A DNA stretch of 64,000 nt, from positions 30,001 to 94,000 of the forward strand of contig JAXCGZ010009462.1 of the NCBI GenBank assembly GCA_037179515.1. The letters run 5' to 3'. The position numbers and the translations under genes are program-made. Below are positions 47,501 to 64,000 of this stretch, one piece after another (the first letter of the stretch is position 1; each line of letters starts with the position of its first letter). This DNA is from Halocaridina rubra (lineage: Eukaryota; Arthropoda; Malacostraca; Decapoda; Atyidae). The notes beneath the pieces are model-generated. The model saw only the letters and a list, made by a program, of their open reading frames with translations, did no database searches and had not been told where the DNA came from.

Positions 47501-50500
47501 TCACATCATTGAATCACACCTGCCTAAAAACTTAATTTATTAATAAATAATTAATTTTTTATTGGCCTCCGACGTAACATAGGAATGACTGTATACGAAA
47601 CGTCTTTATATGGGGACCCCCTATAATAATAATAATGATAATAATAATAATAATAATAGTGGCAAAAAATATAATAATGATAATAATATAGTAATAACTA
47701 TAATAATAATAATACAGTATTATAATTCTTCTGGATTTAGAGAAAGCGTATTACATGGTAGATAGAGAGGGATTGTGGAGGGTGTTGCGACTGTATGGAA
47801 TAAGTGGAAGTTTGTTGAATGCGGTGAAGAGTTTTTACATGAATAGTAGAGCATGCGTGAGATTTGGGAATGGTATGAGTGATTGGTTTGAGGTGAATGT
47901 TGGGTTACGTTAAGGTTGTTTAGATGAGACATATGTAACGAATATCCGAGAATATCCAGTGTTGATGTAGGCATAGAAAGAGAACCGTAACTGAAGGAAG
48001 ACTTAACATCGAACTGTTCTGGACAGTCTGATGAAAGTCCACAAGACCCTTCAGCTTTAGTATCACAACAGGCGAGTGGTGCCATGAGCCAACCTACTTT
48101 GCGGATGATACTGTACTGGTGGCTGATGCTGAAAATGAATTGAATACTTTTGGTGACTGAGTTTATTAGTGTGTGTGAAAGAAGGAAGTTGCGGGTGAAT
48201 ATTGGTAAAAGTTAAGTCATGAGATGCACGAGGAGTGTTAATGTTGGCATAGTGAATGGGGAGTTGCTTCAAGAAGTTGAGAGTTATAAGTATCTCGGGT
48301 TGCATGTATTAAGGAGTAGACGAGTGGATGTAGAGGTAAATCACAGAGTAAAGGAAGCAAGTAAATCTCTAGGTGAATTGAAAAGTGTAATGAGAAATAT
48401 ATACTTAGGAATGAATGCAAAGAGAAGGATCTATGAAGGTGTGATTGTGCCGACAGCAGTGTATGGAGCAGAGACTTGAAATGCAAGAGAGGATGAAAGG
48501 AAGAAGTTGAATGTAATGGAGATGAGATGTTTGAGAGGTATAATTGTGTATTTAGAATAGATAGGGTAAGAAATGAGGATGTCAGGCAGAGAACGGGTGT
48601 TGGAATGAAGCTGTTGGATAGGTTAGATCAGAGAGTGTTGAGATGGTTTGGACACATGGAAAGGATGAGTGATGAACGAATAGTGAAGAGAGTGTGGAGT
48701 TCAGAAGTTATGTCAAGAGGGAGACCTAGAATGAGATGGATGGATGCCGTGAAAAGAGCACTGAATGCATGTGGAATGTCAGTGGAACAGGGAAGAGTGC
48801 GTGCAAGGGATAGGAATGAGTGGAGGAAGATTGTTCATATATGACGTGGCCCAAAGGGATTTCTCGCACCTGCTAGCTCAGTGAACTGTGGTGGACGGGT
48901 GTGAGGAGAGTTGCCATGTGATGAAGCGGTGGGGGTAAACCAGCTGCGGCTGTTGGGCCTCATTGTAAAATATCCTTGCCCACCTACCTTGAGGTTGACC
49001 CAAGCAGGGTGGAAAGGGAGTGGAGATGTGGCAACCCTTTATCCCCAAGGAGCTAAGAGTAGTGGTTGAGGTGTGTATAGATCGTGGTGAGTGCACGTTT
49101 CTTGGCTCAACCACCCCCTTTACAAGGGGTTATGAGGCATGTGTATGTATTATTATATTTACTATTGCAATAATAATAATAATAATAATAATATAATAAT
49201 AATAGTTATGATAATAATAATAATATTTCTACAGTAATAATTATAGTAATATGTAACCAAATACAGTAGTCACAAACAGTAATGGCTCTTTCCCATAAAC
49301 AGAAAAATAGGCAGTGTTGATTGATGCTGAGTTTTCATGCTGCTGCTATATGGCAGTTTCGTCTCTCTCTAGTCATTTCTCTTATAAAAGTTTCATAGTT
49401 ACAGTGTCTGCAGACTTACCTTTTTTAAAATCCATTTTCTTTTTTTCAATTTAGGGTATCCTATATCTCTTAAATTGCCAGAAATATGGATAGTATTTTT
49501 CACTGTGTGATAGATATCCTTTGTGTAGTCTTCAGGTAATAATGCCATGTGTTTCAGTTGTACTACAGTATCGTCCCAGTGCCCCCTTTCCTTTTGCTGA
49601 TAATAAAAGGAAAATTAGTTATATTGGCTTGCATATGACTATTGAATTAGAGAAATACATCTATAGCCTTGATAATACGTAAAATTTACAATAAATATAT
49701 TTTGTATTCTCATGGATATTTTAATGTTTTGATGCTTCATATTCATGTTCTTACATTAATGTAATTACTGTGTAGTCTTATTTAGAATTTTGTGTTTAGT
49801 CTAGATTTATTCCTCATTTTTATTACCCTAGTGAACTAATTGGGATTTTTTGTATCTTCTTTTAGGTTTAGTAAAGCGTAAAGTATTGGTCTTAGATTTA
49901 GATGAGACGTTAATTCACTCTCATCATGATGGTGTTATTCGTCAAATGGTGAAGCCAGGGACACCTCCAGATTTTGTTCTAAAAGTTACAATAGACAGAC
50001 ATCCTGTGCGGTTCTTTGTGCACAAAAGGCCTCATGTGGACTTTTTCTTGGATATTGTAAGTATGTCTTGTGTACACTAAAATTAAATGCAGAGTAGTGT
50101 ATGTATTTTACTTAGAAATGACTGTATTGGGTAATTTTACATTTGGTGTGTATTTATAGAATATTTTTTTTTAGATTTTGCATTTCCTATGAAGGTTACT
50201 GAGATAACAGTGGCTCCTTAATCATATAATTCATAGGATAATGCTCTGTTCTGTTAAATATCTTTACAGTATAAATTTTCCTTACATATTCGTAGGCAAT
50301 ATTTTTACACTCATTAACTTTGTCTTGATTTAGATCTGTTATATAAAAGATACTGGAGTAAATGTATTCTAAATCAGATTTTAAAGATGTCTGTTATTGT
50401 CTCTTCTTTCTCAAAATATTTTATAGGTGTCTCAGTGGTATGATTTAGTCGTATTTACTGCTAGTATGGAGATCTATGGGGCTGCAGTAGCGGACAAATT

Positions 50501-51631
50501 AGACGGGGGTCGTGGCATTCTGCGACGGCGTTATTATCGTCAGCACTGTACACTGGATTTTGGTAGCTACACGAAGGACCTGGCTGCCATCTGCCCTGAT
50601 TTGGCCTCTATATTCATTCTAGATAATTCTCCTGGTGCTTATAGACAATATCCAGGTATGCAGCTCATACTTTTAGAGATATTGATTTTGAATTGCATTT
50701 TTTGGTATTATAACTCTGAGTGGTTTACAGCAGTTCACTAGGTATACTTGTCATCTGACGTATTTCTTGTCTCATAAAGCCATATTCTCAGTAAGGTGTA
50801 TATTAGTATTTGTTCATTCCAACCATGCTTCTTCATTATACAATTATCACATTGTGATAGTACATACAATATCGCTAAATGAATACAGTATTAAGCTTTT
50901 GGTTTATAAAGGAGTATAGATAGATAACACTCCTTAAATTATGTCATACCTTTCAATACTAAGCTCCAACAGGATACCAGAACCTACACTTTCTTATTTA
51001 CAGCAACCACCTCCATTGTATTACATATCAGTTATTCAGTGCAGTTATGTAGTTTTTAAATTTTTTTTTGTTTTTTATGTGTACTAATTACTCTAGGTAT
51101 ATAAAACAGAGTAATAGATTTTCTGATCCTTGGAGTAAGGTAAAATAATTGTTTTTTGTTGTCTTAATAGAGAAATGTAAAATATTTGTTAGTGTAATCA
51201 GTTTCATGTTACTTTTGATGCCATAGCTAACTATCTAGCATTTTGCTACTTTTACCTGGTGTCCATAGAAATTTATACTGATATCAAATATTTATTAGAT
51301 GCCACACCTAAGCTCGAAGGCTTGCATCTGCATCTCTAAGGCTGCATCACACTGTTCCAGAGGTTCCTGAAATATACTCCTCCAAGGGGTAAAGTAATAA
51401 ATGATACTGTGATTTACTGTACTTATTTACTGATGTTTTATCTTTCCCCTCTCTATAAAATATTTGAATGAGTGTCCAATTTCAGATAATGCAGTACCGA
51501 TCAAGTCGTGGTTCAGTGATCCCCTGGACACGTCTTTGCTCAACCTACTGCCTGTGCTGGATGCACTTCGTTTTACTGCTGATGTGCGCTCTGTGCTCTC
51601 TCGAAATTTACACCTTCATCACTTATGGTAG
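41572..51631 (+). CDS. CTDNEP1: CTD nuclear envelope phosphatase 1 (Dullard)
   Basis: A membrane-anchored Ser/Thr phosphatase of the nuclear envelope and ER. With its partner NEP1R1 it dephosphorylates lipin, controlling phospholipid synthesis and nuclear membrane growth, and it restrains BMP signalling. Coding exons 41572-41670, 46729-46795, 49866-50056, 50427-50655 and 51486-51631 join in phase to 243 aa; human CTDNEP1 has 244. A hydrophobic N-terminal helix ([16 protein letters not shown]) is the membrane anchor. The HAD/FCP1 catalytic motif [15 protein letters not shown] puts the nucleophile and acid at Asp66 and Asp68. Further hallmarks are [46 protein letters not shown] and [10 protein letters not shown], ending [10 protein letters not shown]. 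The start at MYKQLQ was chosen for length agreement; a second in-frame Met follows six codons later. Introns 1 (5.1 kb) and 2 (3.1 kb) hold transposon relics. Confidence 0.96.
43370..44144 (+). mobile_element. Degenerate jockey-like reverse-transcriptase fragment
   Basis: In CTDNEP1 intron 1. Pieces read [47 protein letters not shown], a stop, GYILGPLLF, then [20 protein letters not shown] and a C-terminal block [12 protein letters not shown]. Several stops and shifts; related to 12770-13010. Confidence 0.75.
44399..44588 (+). repeat. tRNA-derived SINE, family 1
   Basis: In CTDNEP1 intron 1, from GGTCACCGTGGCTCAGGCGG through GGATTCGCGCCCCGTCACGG to GTGACGTAAAACTGG. Confidence 0.87.
45069..46428 (+). 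pseudogene. Tigger/CENPB-type transposase relic
   Basis: In CTDNEP1 intron 1. It starts [20 protein letters not shown], a CENPB-type helix-turn-helix start. Then, across many stops and shifts, come [57 protein letters not shown] and [10 protein letters not shown], the last being the DDE_1 core around the second catalytic Asp. The final 73 codons (46207-46428) remain open: [20 protein letters not shown] to [11 protein letters not shown]. It resembles Tigger or Jerky-type pogo-superfamily transposases. Terminal inverted repeats were not located. Confidence 0.78.
46440..46728 (+). other. End of CTDNEP1 intron 1
   Basis: AT-rich, ends in a pyrimidine-rich acceptor TTTTTTCTGTTTCAG before exon 2. 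Confidence 0.6.
47630..47715. repeat. Imperfect (AAT)n
   Basis: AAT-rich stretch bordering the RTE-like fragment; similar imperfect AAT tracts at 49165-49230 border its other side. Confidence 0.8.
47722..48845 (+). mobile_element. RTE-like LINE fragment with an inserted repeat
   Basis: In CTDNEP1 intron 2. It reads [40 protein letters not shown], then VGLR-stop. A dispersed repeat (about 47922-48084, tail of the family at 35049-35338) interrupts it. It resumes [88 protein letters not shown] and ends NEWRKIVHI. Stops and shifts make it inactive. Confidence 0.85.
48846..49145 (+). repeat. 3' tail region of the RTE-like element
   Basis: Continues from the last RT codons with GGATTTCTCGCACCTGC and GGTTGACCCAAGCAGGGTGG and ends in CAACCACCCCCTTTACAAG. 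This is probably the element 3' UTR; no coding content. Confidence 0.5.
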
Positions 51632-54100
51632 CACTCAGGTAGAGTCTCAATGTTATCTAGTATTATGTAATTATGGCTCGGATTTATGCTGCTATGCCTG
51701 TTCATAGTGTGTGCATTATGACTTTACTACTTACTTCTGTGACATACATGTCAGAATTGTAAATATTTAATATTAATTTTTATCATGTATTTTTTCTGTT
51801 TTTGATTGCTGAAGATTTTTTTTTCAACCTAGAATGTGATTTTGAAATTTCTCTATTATTTCTAAGTAAAGAAGGAAAATTCATTGAAGTAGCTCTTTTA
51901 ACAGTTTTGTGTTCTCTTTTTCAGGGTTGTAGTTCGTAAGTTTGCATGGCTGTGGCTTTACAGTATATGAAGGGCCACTGTTTATGGTCTCAGGGGTACA
52001 AAGAAGATGCGTTGGTTACACCAAGTGTACCACTTGTGATGCCATTTTGGCAAAAGTCTTATTGTACCCCCTTCCCCTTCAAGGATTTAAATGAAGAGAG
52101 AGTGTGTTGATGATTACATCTTGTTATTATGACAGATGCTTTATATAATGTAGTTGGTGACTTACTTCGGTTGCTGCCAAGCATCGTCTTTTCGGAGCTA
52201 AATTTTTAAAAAATTTTGAACATTGATTTTACCTCCCTAATAATAGACAAATTCTGACTCGGTGTAATGATGAGATGATCGAATGTTTGATTTTCAAGAT
52301 TATTGGAAATGTGTCAAGCCTCATGAGAAAATAATTTGGGTCATTTTGAGCTTTCGAAACAGCTTGGAAGGCGTATATCAAGTGTTATGTATATAAAGAA
52401 TAGCATTTTATTCTCTTGTTAGCGTAGCAAGTTATTTGCTAAGTGACCCACTAACACACAAAGGTACAAAGATTTCTTCTTTTTTTTTTTTCATTGCTTG
52501 TAGAAAGAAGTACATGGGTTGTATGCCTGTTTAAAATGTGTACCTGTTTGCAGTTGTATATATGTGGTTCGGTTGACTGCACGGCTACTAATTTTGGCAA
52601 GTTTAGCTTGTGATTATTGATGTGCAATTTGATTTGGGGTGGTTGGTATTTGTATCATATAAATTGTATTTGGTACCACAATGAGTATAAAAGAGCGAAG
52701 CAAAGGTATTAAGGAATAGCTAAAAATTTGGTATCTAATGTGAAAACGATGTTATAGCACGATCATCTTCAACAGTGAAGTAAATTTGACAGATATAGAT
52801 GACAATTTATACAATTTCTGCTTTCTCCTGCTAGCCTTATGCTTAATATTGGGTAAATTTTTTTTTAATCTATTTCACCTTTAATCACTGCTCTTTTGAT
52901 AATTACACTACATAGCATCTTAATTTACATATGAATGTAATTATTTATCGGAACAGCGTTGCTGTTAAAATACAAACACACTGGAAATGTGATTTAAATT
53001 ATACCATTGTTACTTCTGAAGTAAGTCCAGATTTTTCACTATGGAAATATAATAACTTATATAATGGAAGTGATAAAGGTGTCATATGGAAGGTATAATG
53101 TTGATTTATATATTGAGTTAATGAGTTTTATGTATTGTAGCTGACAGCATATACGCCAAGATGAAATTGAGATTAGTCTACTGTGATCTTGGTCTTTTTC
53201 TCCCTTTTTTTTGCCAAATGTACTTTAGAGTTCTTTTGCTTTTGGATTTTTATTATCTTTTTGCTGTGAGATTTAAAGTACAACAATCATGCATGAAGTG
53301 TTAGTAAAATTACTGCATTTTATCATAGTAGGCCTCACATTTCTATTCTTTAAAATCTGTTTTCATAAAAAAAAAAAAGAGCAACTGCTTTTCAGCAAAG
53401 TTAGAACATGTCCAGATACTATGAAGTGTTTTAGTTTATGGCTTGTTTATATACTGTAGCTTCATTTAAAGATTTAAGGCATATATGTTTGGCTTCATTA
53501 GTTGGTGTGCTCTAGTAGGCTAACGTAATTAGTTGCGTGATATTTTTAGCATTTATGCTCTATTGTATTATGCATAACCGACGGCATAATCTTGAGTCAT
53601 AGTATTATGCTGTGTTTAGTGCGTTAAAAAATGGTGTGCTGAGATTTTAGTTTACGAAAGACAAATAGGATTGAGATATTCTACGCTATTGGCTTTACAA
53701 ACTTAATCAACTGAAATAACTATATCTAGACTGTACACTATTTTTGGTATTTGTTGGGCGATACATAATGCTATACTGATTGGAACAGAAAATGGAAAAG
53801 TCATATTGTGCATGTTTCCCCTCTGCATTCCCTACCTAAATTAGGGTTTTATCGACTATACAGAAATATAAGAAACATGTATTGGAGGAATATACATTAA
53901 TGATGAATGCAACACAGGTTTTGTTAAACTGGATGTGAACACTTATTTTTTGAGATATACAGTATTTTGATGATGTAGTCTGTTCTTTCAAGTAGAGTAG
54001 TATAGCAGTTAATCCTCCACTCATGTCTCCATTCCTTCATCATTATGTTTCATTTGATAAGAGTAGTCATTATATGGATAGGTTTGTTTATCTGTGACTT
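51632..54100 (+). other. Probable CTDNEP1 3' UTR and AT-rich downstream DNA
   Basis: No open frame of note follows the CTDNEP1 stop. The 3' end cannot be fixed by eye; several AATAAA-like signals occur downstream, one near 59741. Confidence 0.4.
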
Positions 54101-54106
54101 TGTATA

Positions 54107-54980
54107 CAGTGGCACCTCAGATTTTGAATGCCTTAGATCTCATACTTTTCGGTTTTCAAACATTTTTTGGACCTAAAAATTCATGTTTTTTTTAATTTTG
54201 TTGCGGAACTCTTAACAGTAAGTCACATGTCACATTGGCTATGCGGGCTGAGAGGGTCTCAGTTACACTTGCCGCTGCTTCAGCTCTCTACGCGCATTCA
54301 CAGTGCCTTCTCTTGTGTTTCATTGTGTTTTAACATGGTTCAGTGATAAAATATCCTGAAATAATCTACCATAGGACCAAAGAAGGCAAGTGATAACACC
54401 AGTGTGAAAAGGGATGTGGTTAGAGCCATGATAGAGTTGATGAAAGAAATCACAGCCAGGCATGAAAATGGCATTCGTGTCGGTAATCTTAATAAGCAAC
54501 TCAATTTTGCAATATCAGTTATTAGTATTTATCTATTTATATACTCAATTACCTATGTTAATATTTTTATATAAAGTTATATATACATCTTTGTATTTAT
54601 ACACGGGATATAAAGATAAACAAAGCTAAATTAATCTGAAGTAACTACAGTATTCATTTATGCTTCCCCTACCTCACCCCTTTCCAATTACGCGGTCAAC
54701 TTTTTTTCCATATAGGTAGAGAGAATTTAATTTTTTTTTCGTAATTTTTCTATTTGTATGACTTTATTTTTCGTGTAATCTTTAATTGTTATCATTACTT
54801 TTATGTGGAATTATGCATGAAGTTCTGTTAACAAGTATTAACATAGCAATTATCTGGGGTTCAAGAACAGATTAATCCATCTTAAATTGATTCCTATGGG
54901 AAAAATTGCTATGATTCTCAAACTGTTGTTTTTGAACCACTTCCATGATCGAATTAAGTTCCAAAACTGAGGTTCCACCG
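54107..54980 (+). mobile_element. Tigger-like DNA transposon remnant with TA duplication
   Basis: Left end CAGTGGCACCTCAGATTTTG and right end CAAAACTGAGGTTCCACCG are inverted, each bordered by TA (54105-54106, 54981-54982). Inside, GPKKASDNTSVKRDVVRAMI and ITARHENGIRVGNLNKQ resemble the N-terminus of Tigger1-like transposases. Most of the transposase is deleted. Confidence 0.78.
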
Positions 54981-54982
54981 TA

Positions 54983-59867
<4,885 letters not shown>

Positions 59868-59883
59868 TGATAGAAAACACGTT

Positions 59884-60076
59884 GTTCCGGTTTTACGTCA
59901 CAGACTCCCTTTTCTACCAAGGGCTAGGACGGTTGCCTTCTTGTGGAGGACTTGTTTTGGCAGATGTAATCGTTACCCTGAGTGCATGCCCTTGCTAACC
60001 TCAAACCATAACGGGGTGCAAACCCTCTACCCGACGCAACAGTCACGGACGCTACCGCTTGAGCCATGGTGACTAC
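59884..60076 (-). repeat. tRNA-derived SINE, family 1, with 13-bp target duplication
   Basis: Antisense copy from TTCCGGTTTTACGTCACAG to GAGCCATGGTGACTAC. TGATAGAAAACAC occurs at 59868-59880 and again at 60078-60090, the insertion duplication. Confidence 0.92.
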
Positions 60077-60367
60077 GTGATAGAAAACACATGAATTGTG
60101 GATATTATTGTACTGGATTCATGACTTTTTTTTTTTTTCAGATAATTCATCAAGTAATGATGAGTTTTATCATCACTTGTCCAAAAAATTCTGTATTTTC
60201 TCCCTATGTTTACAAATATTCCTGCAAAATCATCCTCCCTTGTTTCTCCCTGCTAATATATTGCATGGGAACAGTGAAAAGCTATTTTGAGCTCGTTTCT
60301 TTAACCGTCTTGTAGGTGCGTCTGATATACAGTATCATTATATGTGTCCTTACATACTGTAACTTGT

Positions 60368-60580
60368 AATGAAGTTTTTGATACATGTGAATATCATTTG
60401 CATCTTGTTTGTAGTGGTTGCAGAAAGTAATATCAAGTGTCTAGAAATTATAATCTCACATTTTAATTAAAGTAATGAAGTTTTTGATACATGTGAATAT
60501 TATTTGCATTTTGTTTGTAGTGATTGCAGAAAGTGATACCAAGTGTCTAGATATGATCGAATCTCACATTTTAATTCAAG
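60368..60580 (+). repeat. Two-copy ~106-bp tandem duplication
   Basis: AATGAAGTTTTTGATACATG ... CTCACATTTTAATT is present twice (from about 60369 and 60475) with about ten differences. Confidence 0.87.
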
Positions 60581-61328
60581 GAAAATTCAAGTCTTTGTAG
60601 GAAATACCAGCATTATTTTTAGGTTCCTGTAGACGAGTCTCGACTTAATGCTGAACATTTTTTAGATATTTGACCGAGTTATATAAGTAACTGTTTTGTT
60701 TGTGGTATATACCACAAACAAGATTTTTTATGAATGGTTTATTAACATCCTAGTACTGTGCTTGAAGAAATTTTATCAATGCTTTTTATTATTTTATTAT
60801 TCCAGATTTTTATTGTTTCTTCATTCATTCTGAGGTATTAACACATTTCTATATTGGAAGACTTTTTTTTTTTTTTTTTTTATTGAAACACTTGAGTGGA
60901 TTCCATTCACTAAGATGGCAAGTTATTCTACTACTTATTAAAATCAATGCTTATACTTTGAAGGTATTTAACGTATTTGGTGGCATAAAAGAAGCATATA
61001 AATAAAATCGCCCCCAGTCAAGTCTTTTATATGAAGGCGAGGCCTCCTGTAGGGTAATGTTAACCATGTCTCTAACTACTGTAGACTAATTTTACCCCAT
61101 GCAGTCAGTGCTACTCTGACTCCATATTATTATTTATTTGAGCGTTATAATCATTACCATTACCAGTACTGTAAAAGGAAGTATCAAAGTACCTCATGGG
61201 AGAAAGAGAAAACAGAACTCAACAGGTAGTTTATGGTGACTCCAGCTTCCCCAACTCCTGGCTCTGATAGCAAAATTAACTCACAGCCATGCCAGATATG
61301 ATTCTATCTATAATATATATACATATAC

Positions 61329-61405
61329 AGTGCTCCCTCGTTTATCGCGGGGGTTCGGTTCCGGGACCAGCCGCAAAAGGTGAAATTCCGCGAAGTAGGA
61401 GCACC
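61329..61405 (+). mobile_element. End of a mariner/pogo-type DNA element
   Basis: TACAGTGCTCCCTCGTTTAT then CGCGGGGGTTCGGTTCC and CCGCGAAGTAGGAGCACC. This matches the widespread terminal repeat type 'CAGTG.TCCCTCG.TTATCGCGGG'. The other end was not found in the window. Confidence 0.65.
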
Positions 61406-62289
61406 ACATTACAGGTATTTTACATTTATTTTTAATTGAACATCTAATATTTAATCTATTTTTACAGCTACTGTTGGTATATGCAGAAAATTAATTCACA
61501 GAGTTATGATGTGGAGAACTGCAAAAAAAATATTCAGTGCTTTATGAGCTACAGAAGAATTTCCTTTGATGGAAATCCAAAACTGATGAATAGGGATCTC
61601 TTTATGTTCGATTTTTAAGATGTTCCTCGGGGCACTTAGGTCAAAGGAGTACCGCCGATTCCTGTACTCAAATGTCATTATAGCTGCTTCTCACACTTTA
61701 AGGACGGGTTGTTCGAAGATTTTATATCAACCATTTACGAGAGAGAATGACATTTAAATCCCTTGAGGAAGGGAAAAAGAGAATGAATTATCCATTCCTT
61801 TTAAACGATTAAGGAATTGAGCATCCAGTTTAAAATATCAAACGACATAGACTTGAGCCAGACGTGGAAACCATGTGCCTATCCATAGTTTTATATTATA
61901 CAGATTATGTAAAAAAAAAAAAAAATACATATAAATTACTTTTCCATTAACTTCGGGCGCACCACTTGAGAAACGCTGGTGTTGGGTAACGCAAGTCTCA
62001 TGGTCAAATCTAAGTAGTGTGTACATTAACAAGTGTTATTACTTACTAAAACGAACGAACACATATAGCCATAAGAGCAATTATCATATAAGTACATAAA
62101 AGCATCCAACATACTTAAAAGGAAAATAATTCCTAAATGTCATATTTTAATAACAATTCTAACCCAATTGCACTTATTTGCAATATGATGGCAAGAGCAA
62201 AATGGCTCAATATATTATGTCAGGGGCAAAATAGGTTTCATATTCACTAAAGGACAAGCAAATAAAATAAAACAATTATATCTTCATAT

Positions 62290-63087
62290 TTATTTATTTA
62301 GTTCTTTAATTATTTTGCCTAGGATCCTTCTTAGTACCACGTACCAAACCAGTCCTTCGGGCTGCAATAAGACCAACCTTACGACCGGCACTCTTGCCTC
62401 TGGCCACTGTGGAGGCTTTACCAATGTGCTGATGGTTACCACCACCATGAGGATGCTCGACAGGATTCATAGCAACACCACGTACCTTTGGCCAGCTGTT
62501 CCTCTTAACTCTGTACTTGTGGTATGCACGACCTGCCTTCAAAATGGGCTTGTCAATACGTCCACCTCCAGCAACAATACCTGACAGTAAGAGAGATACG
62601 TGTAATCAAAATTCCATATAAAAAGTTTGCTAAAAAAGGTTACTTAAAATGCAATAACCATTACTTAAAAGATCTTGTTCAGTATCTTCAAATTTTAACA
62701 TCTGCTGTTGGTAAATGCCTCTACTAATAAATGAGGATTGACATATCTTACGACAAAGAATTGTACTAGTCAATTGGGGGGGCATAAAAAGCACTAATGA
62801 TCGAGTAATATTTTTCACTGACAAACTAGGTCCCAAACTTTAAAAAATATGGCTTGATGATAAGTTACCTATCATAGCCCTGTTGGCAGAGGGAAGAACT
62901 TTTTTGGCTCCAGAAGGAAGCTTTACGCGAGTCCTCTTAGTTTCTGGGTTATGGGCGATAATCTGAGCATAGTTTCCAGATCCACGTGCAAGTCGGCCAC
63001 GGTCACCAGTTTTTTCTTCAAGGTTGCATACAATGGTACCTTCAGGAAGGCTTCCAATTGGCAAAACATTGCCAACATCTAAACCAG
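62290..63087 (-). CDS. RpL8: Ribosomal protein L8 (uL2), last two coding exons
   Basis: RPL8/uL2 is a large-subunit protein at the peptidyl-transferase centre. Minus-strand exons 62869-63087 and 62306-62580 (stop 62306-62308) join in phase through a 288-base intron. They encode [20 protein letters not shown] to NRAMIG, then [20 protein letters not shown] and the end KKDPRQNN. Family landmarks include ASGNYA-like [47 protein letters not shown] and HQHIG, whose His is hydroxylated by NO66 in animals. About 164 of some 257 residues are covered. The 5' exons are not seen before base 64000, so the intron upstream is at least 0.9 kb. Poly(A) signals (AATAAA on the minus strand) lie just downstream at about 62289-62298. 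Confidence 0.96.
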
Positions 63088-63294
63088 CTGTAATACACAA
63101 AAATACATATTTAGTTATAAAGGTATAATGTGTATATCTTGAATATATTAGCCAGTTGTGACTGATTGTGAGTCATCTATGTTGTTATCTAAGGCAGCGC
63201 TTGAGGTGGTCTGATATTTTTTTTTATCATCAAGCCAGCTCTGTCTTAATGGTTTCTTTTTTTCGTCTTAAATTTCAATTACTTTTTCATTATA

Positions 63295-63585
63295 CAGAGA
63301 CTCCCCTACTTACAAACGAGTTACGTTCCAGAAGTCTGTTCGTAAGTTGTGTTTAGGTACAAAAAGAAAAAGGTACTGTATAATACATACATATGCAAAT
63401 CTGTACAGTACTTAGGGTAGGCACTAACTACATAAAACAAAGTATACAATATTAACGAATTTTGATACAGTAATAATGTAATAATACAGTAGAGCAGAGT
63501 AATACAGACAATAACACATGAGTACCATAGACAATGGGTAAGTTTTTGCTTGTAACTCAGTTGTTCAGAAATAGGGTAGCGTCTG
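63295..63585. mobile_element. MITE with TA duplication
   Basis: Ends CAGAGACTCCCCTACTTAC and the near-inverse AAATAGGGTAGCGTCTG, flanked by TA (63293-63294, 63586-63587). ACGAGTTACGTTCCAGAAG near the left end is typical of pogo/Tigger-derived MITEs. It lies in an RpL8 intron. Confidence 0.7.
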
Positions 63586-63589
63586 TATT

Positions 63590-64000
63590 TCATCGTTTTC
63601 TTAAAATTTTCATTGTTATTAATATTATTATATTTCTAGTAGTATCATTACGGTAATATTATTATTGTGGGCATGGGGGATGGGATATACTGAGACAGCC
63701 CTTCATCCCCAAAATGGCCGAGAGGAGTGATTACATCATGTTGGCACATGGGGAATGTGTTCTTTGGATCAGCCATGAAACACTTGTGAAGCAATGCTGA
63801 AGATATAAGTTAGTAATAGAACCAACCAAAACTAAAGTGTATTTAATAAAGTCTTACTATCTTACTAAGGATAAAATTTCATGAATAATGGTAAAGTCTG
63901 AGCTTTAACTCTTACGTTTCCCTAGGTTACTGTTTGTGTTAATGGGATATGGAGGGGAAAATATTAAATTGTAGAGAAGCTTTATACTCCTCTCTTCCCC
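63590..64000. other. RpL8 intron sequence
   Basis: AT-rich, with short ATT runs near 63615-63665. No upstream RpL8 exon is visible on the minus strand up to the window end. Confidence 0.5.

Overview
The window is animal nuclear DNA, most likely from a decapod crustacean (crab-like). The genes have short exons, GT-AG introns and arthropod-type TATA promoters. Non-coding DNA is crowded with long (TA)n, (CA)n, (TC)n and (TTA)n tracts, CR1-, RTE- and jockey-type LINE fragments, tRNA-derived SINEs and palindromic MITEs. The species is an inference; no species-diagnostic sequence was searched.

Layout. (1) 0.5-7.8 kb, + strand: an alpha-tubulin gene whose eight coding exons after the initiator codon give an uninterrupted protein. 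Its introns carry tandem duplications, including a partial duplicate of its own exon, a tRNA-SINE and a CR1 fragment. (2) 7.9-14 kb: five 70-bp repeats with CRE-like palindromes just past the tubulin stop, two palindromic elements, then SINEs, LINE scraps and long microsatellites. (3) 14.1-33 kb: a cluster of three paralogous four-exon genes for small secreted proteins with ten cysteines that I do not recognise. Two (14161-16705 and 29977-32986, both +) are intact. The middle one (21518-25700, - strand) keeps every exon and splice site but has a TAG in its last exon. Mobile elements fill their introns and spacers. (4) 33-41.1 kb: a large foldback element, (TA)n tracts and the longest CR1 copy (885-codon open frame with endonuclease and reverse transcriptase), followed by tandem truncated CR1 3' ends. 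(5) 41.57-51.63 kb, +: CTDNEP1/Dullard, the nuclear-envelope CTD phosphatase, five coding exons, 243 aa. Intron 1 holds a decayed Tigger/CENPB-type transposase and a jockey-like fragment; intron 2 holds an RTE-like fragment. (6) 51.6-62.3 kb: AT-rich DNA without a recognisable gene, probably including the CTDNEP1 3' UTR, with MITEs and one SINE. (7) 62.3-63.09 kb, - strand: the last two coding exons of ribosomal protein L8; the 5' exons lie beyond the window.

The housekeeping genes (tubulin, CTDNEP1, RpL8) show no functional link to each other. The most notable system is the secreted cysteine-rich family: shared exon phases and lengths, TATA promoters, one nonsense-bearing member, and a last exon that is almost identical at DNA level between the two intact members although their other exons differ widely. 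No CRISPR, operon or bacterial feature is present. Exon boundaries come from reading GT-AG sites against remembered family sequences; no alignment or database search was run.
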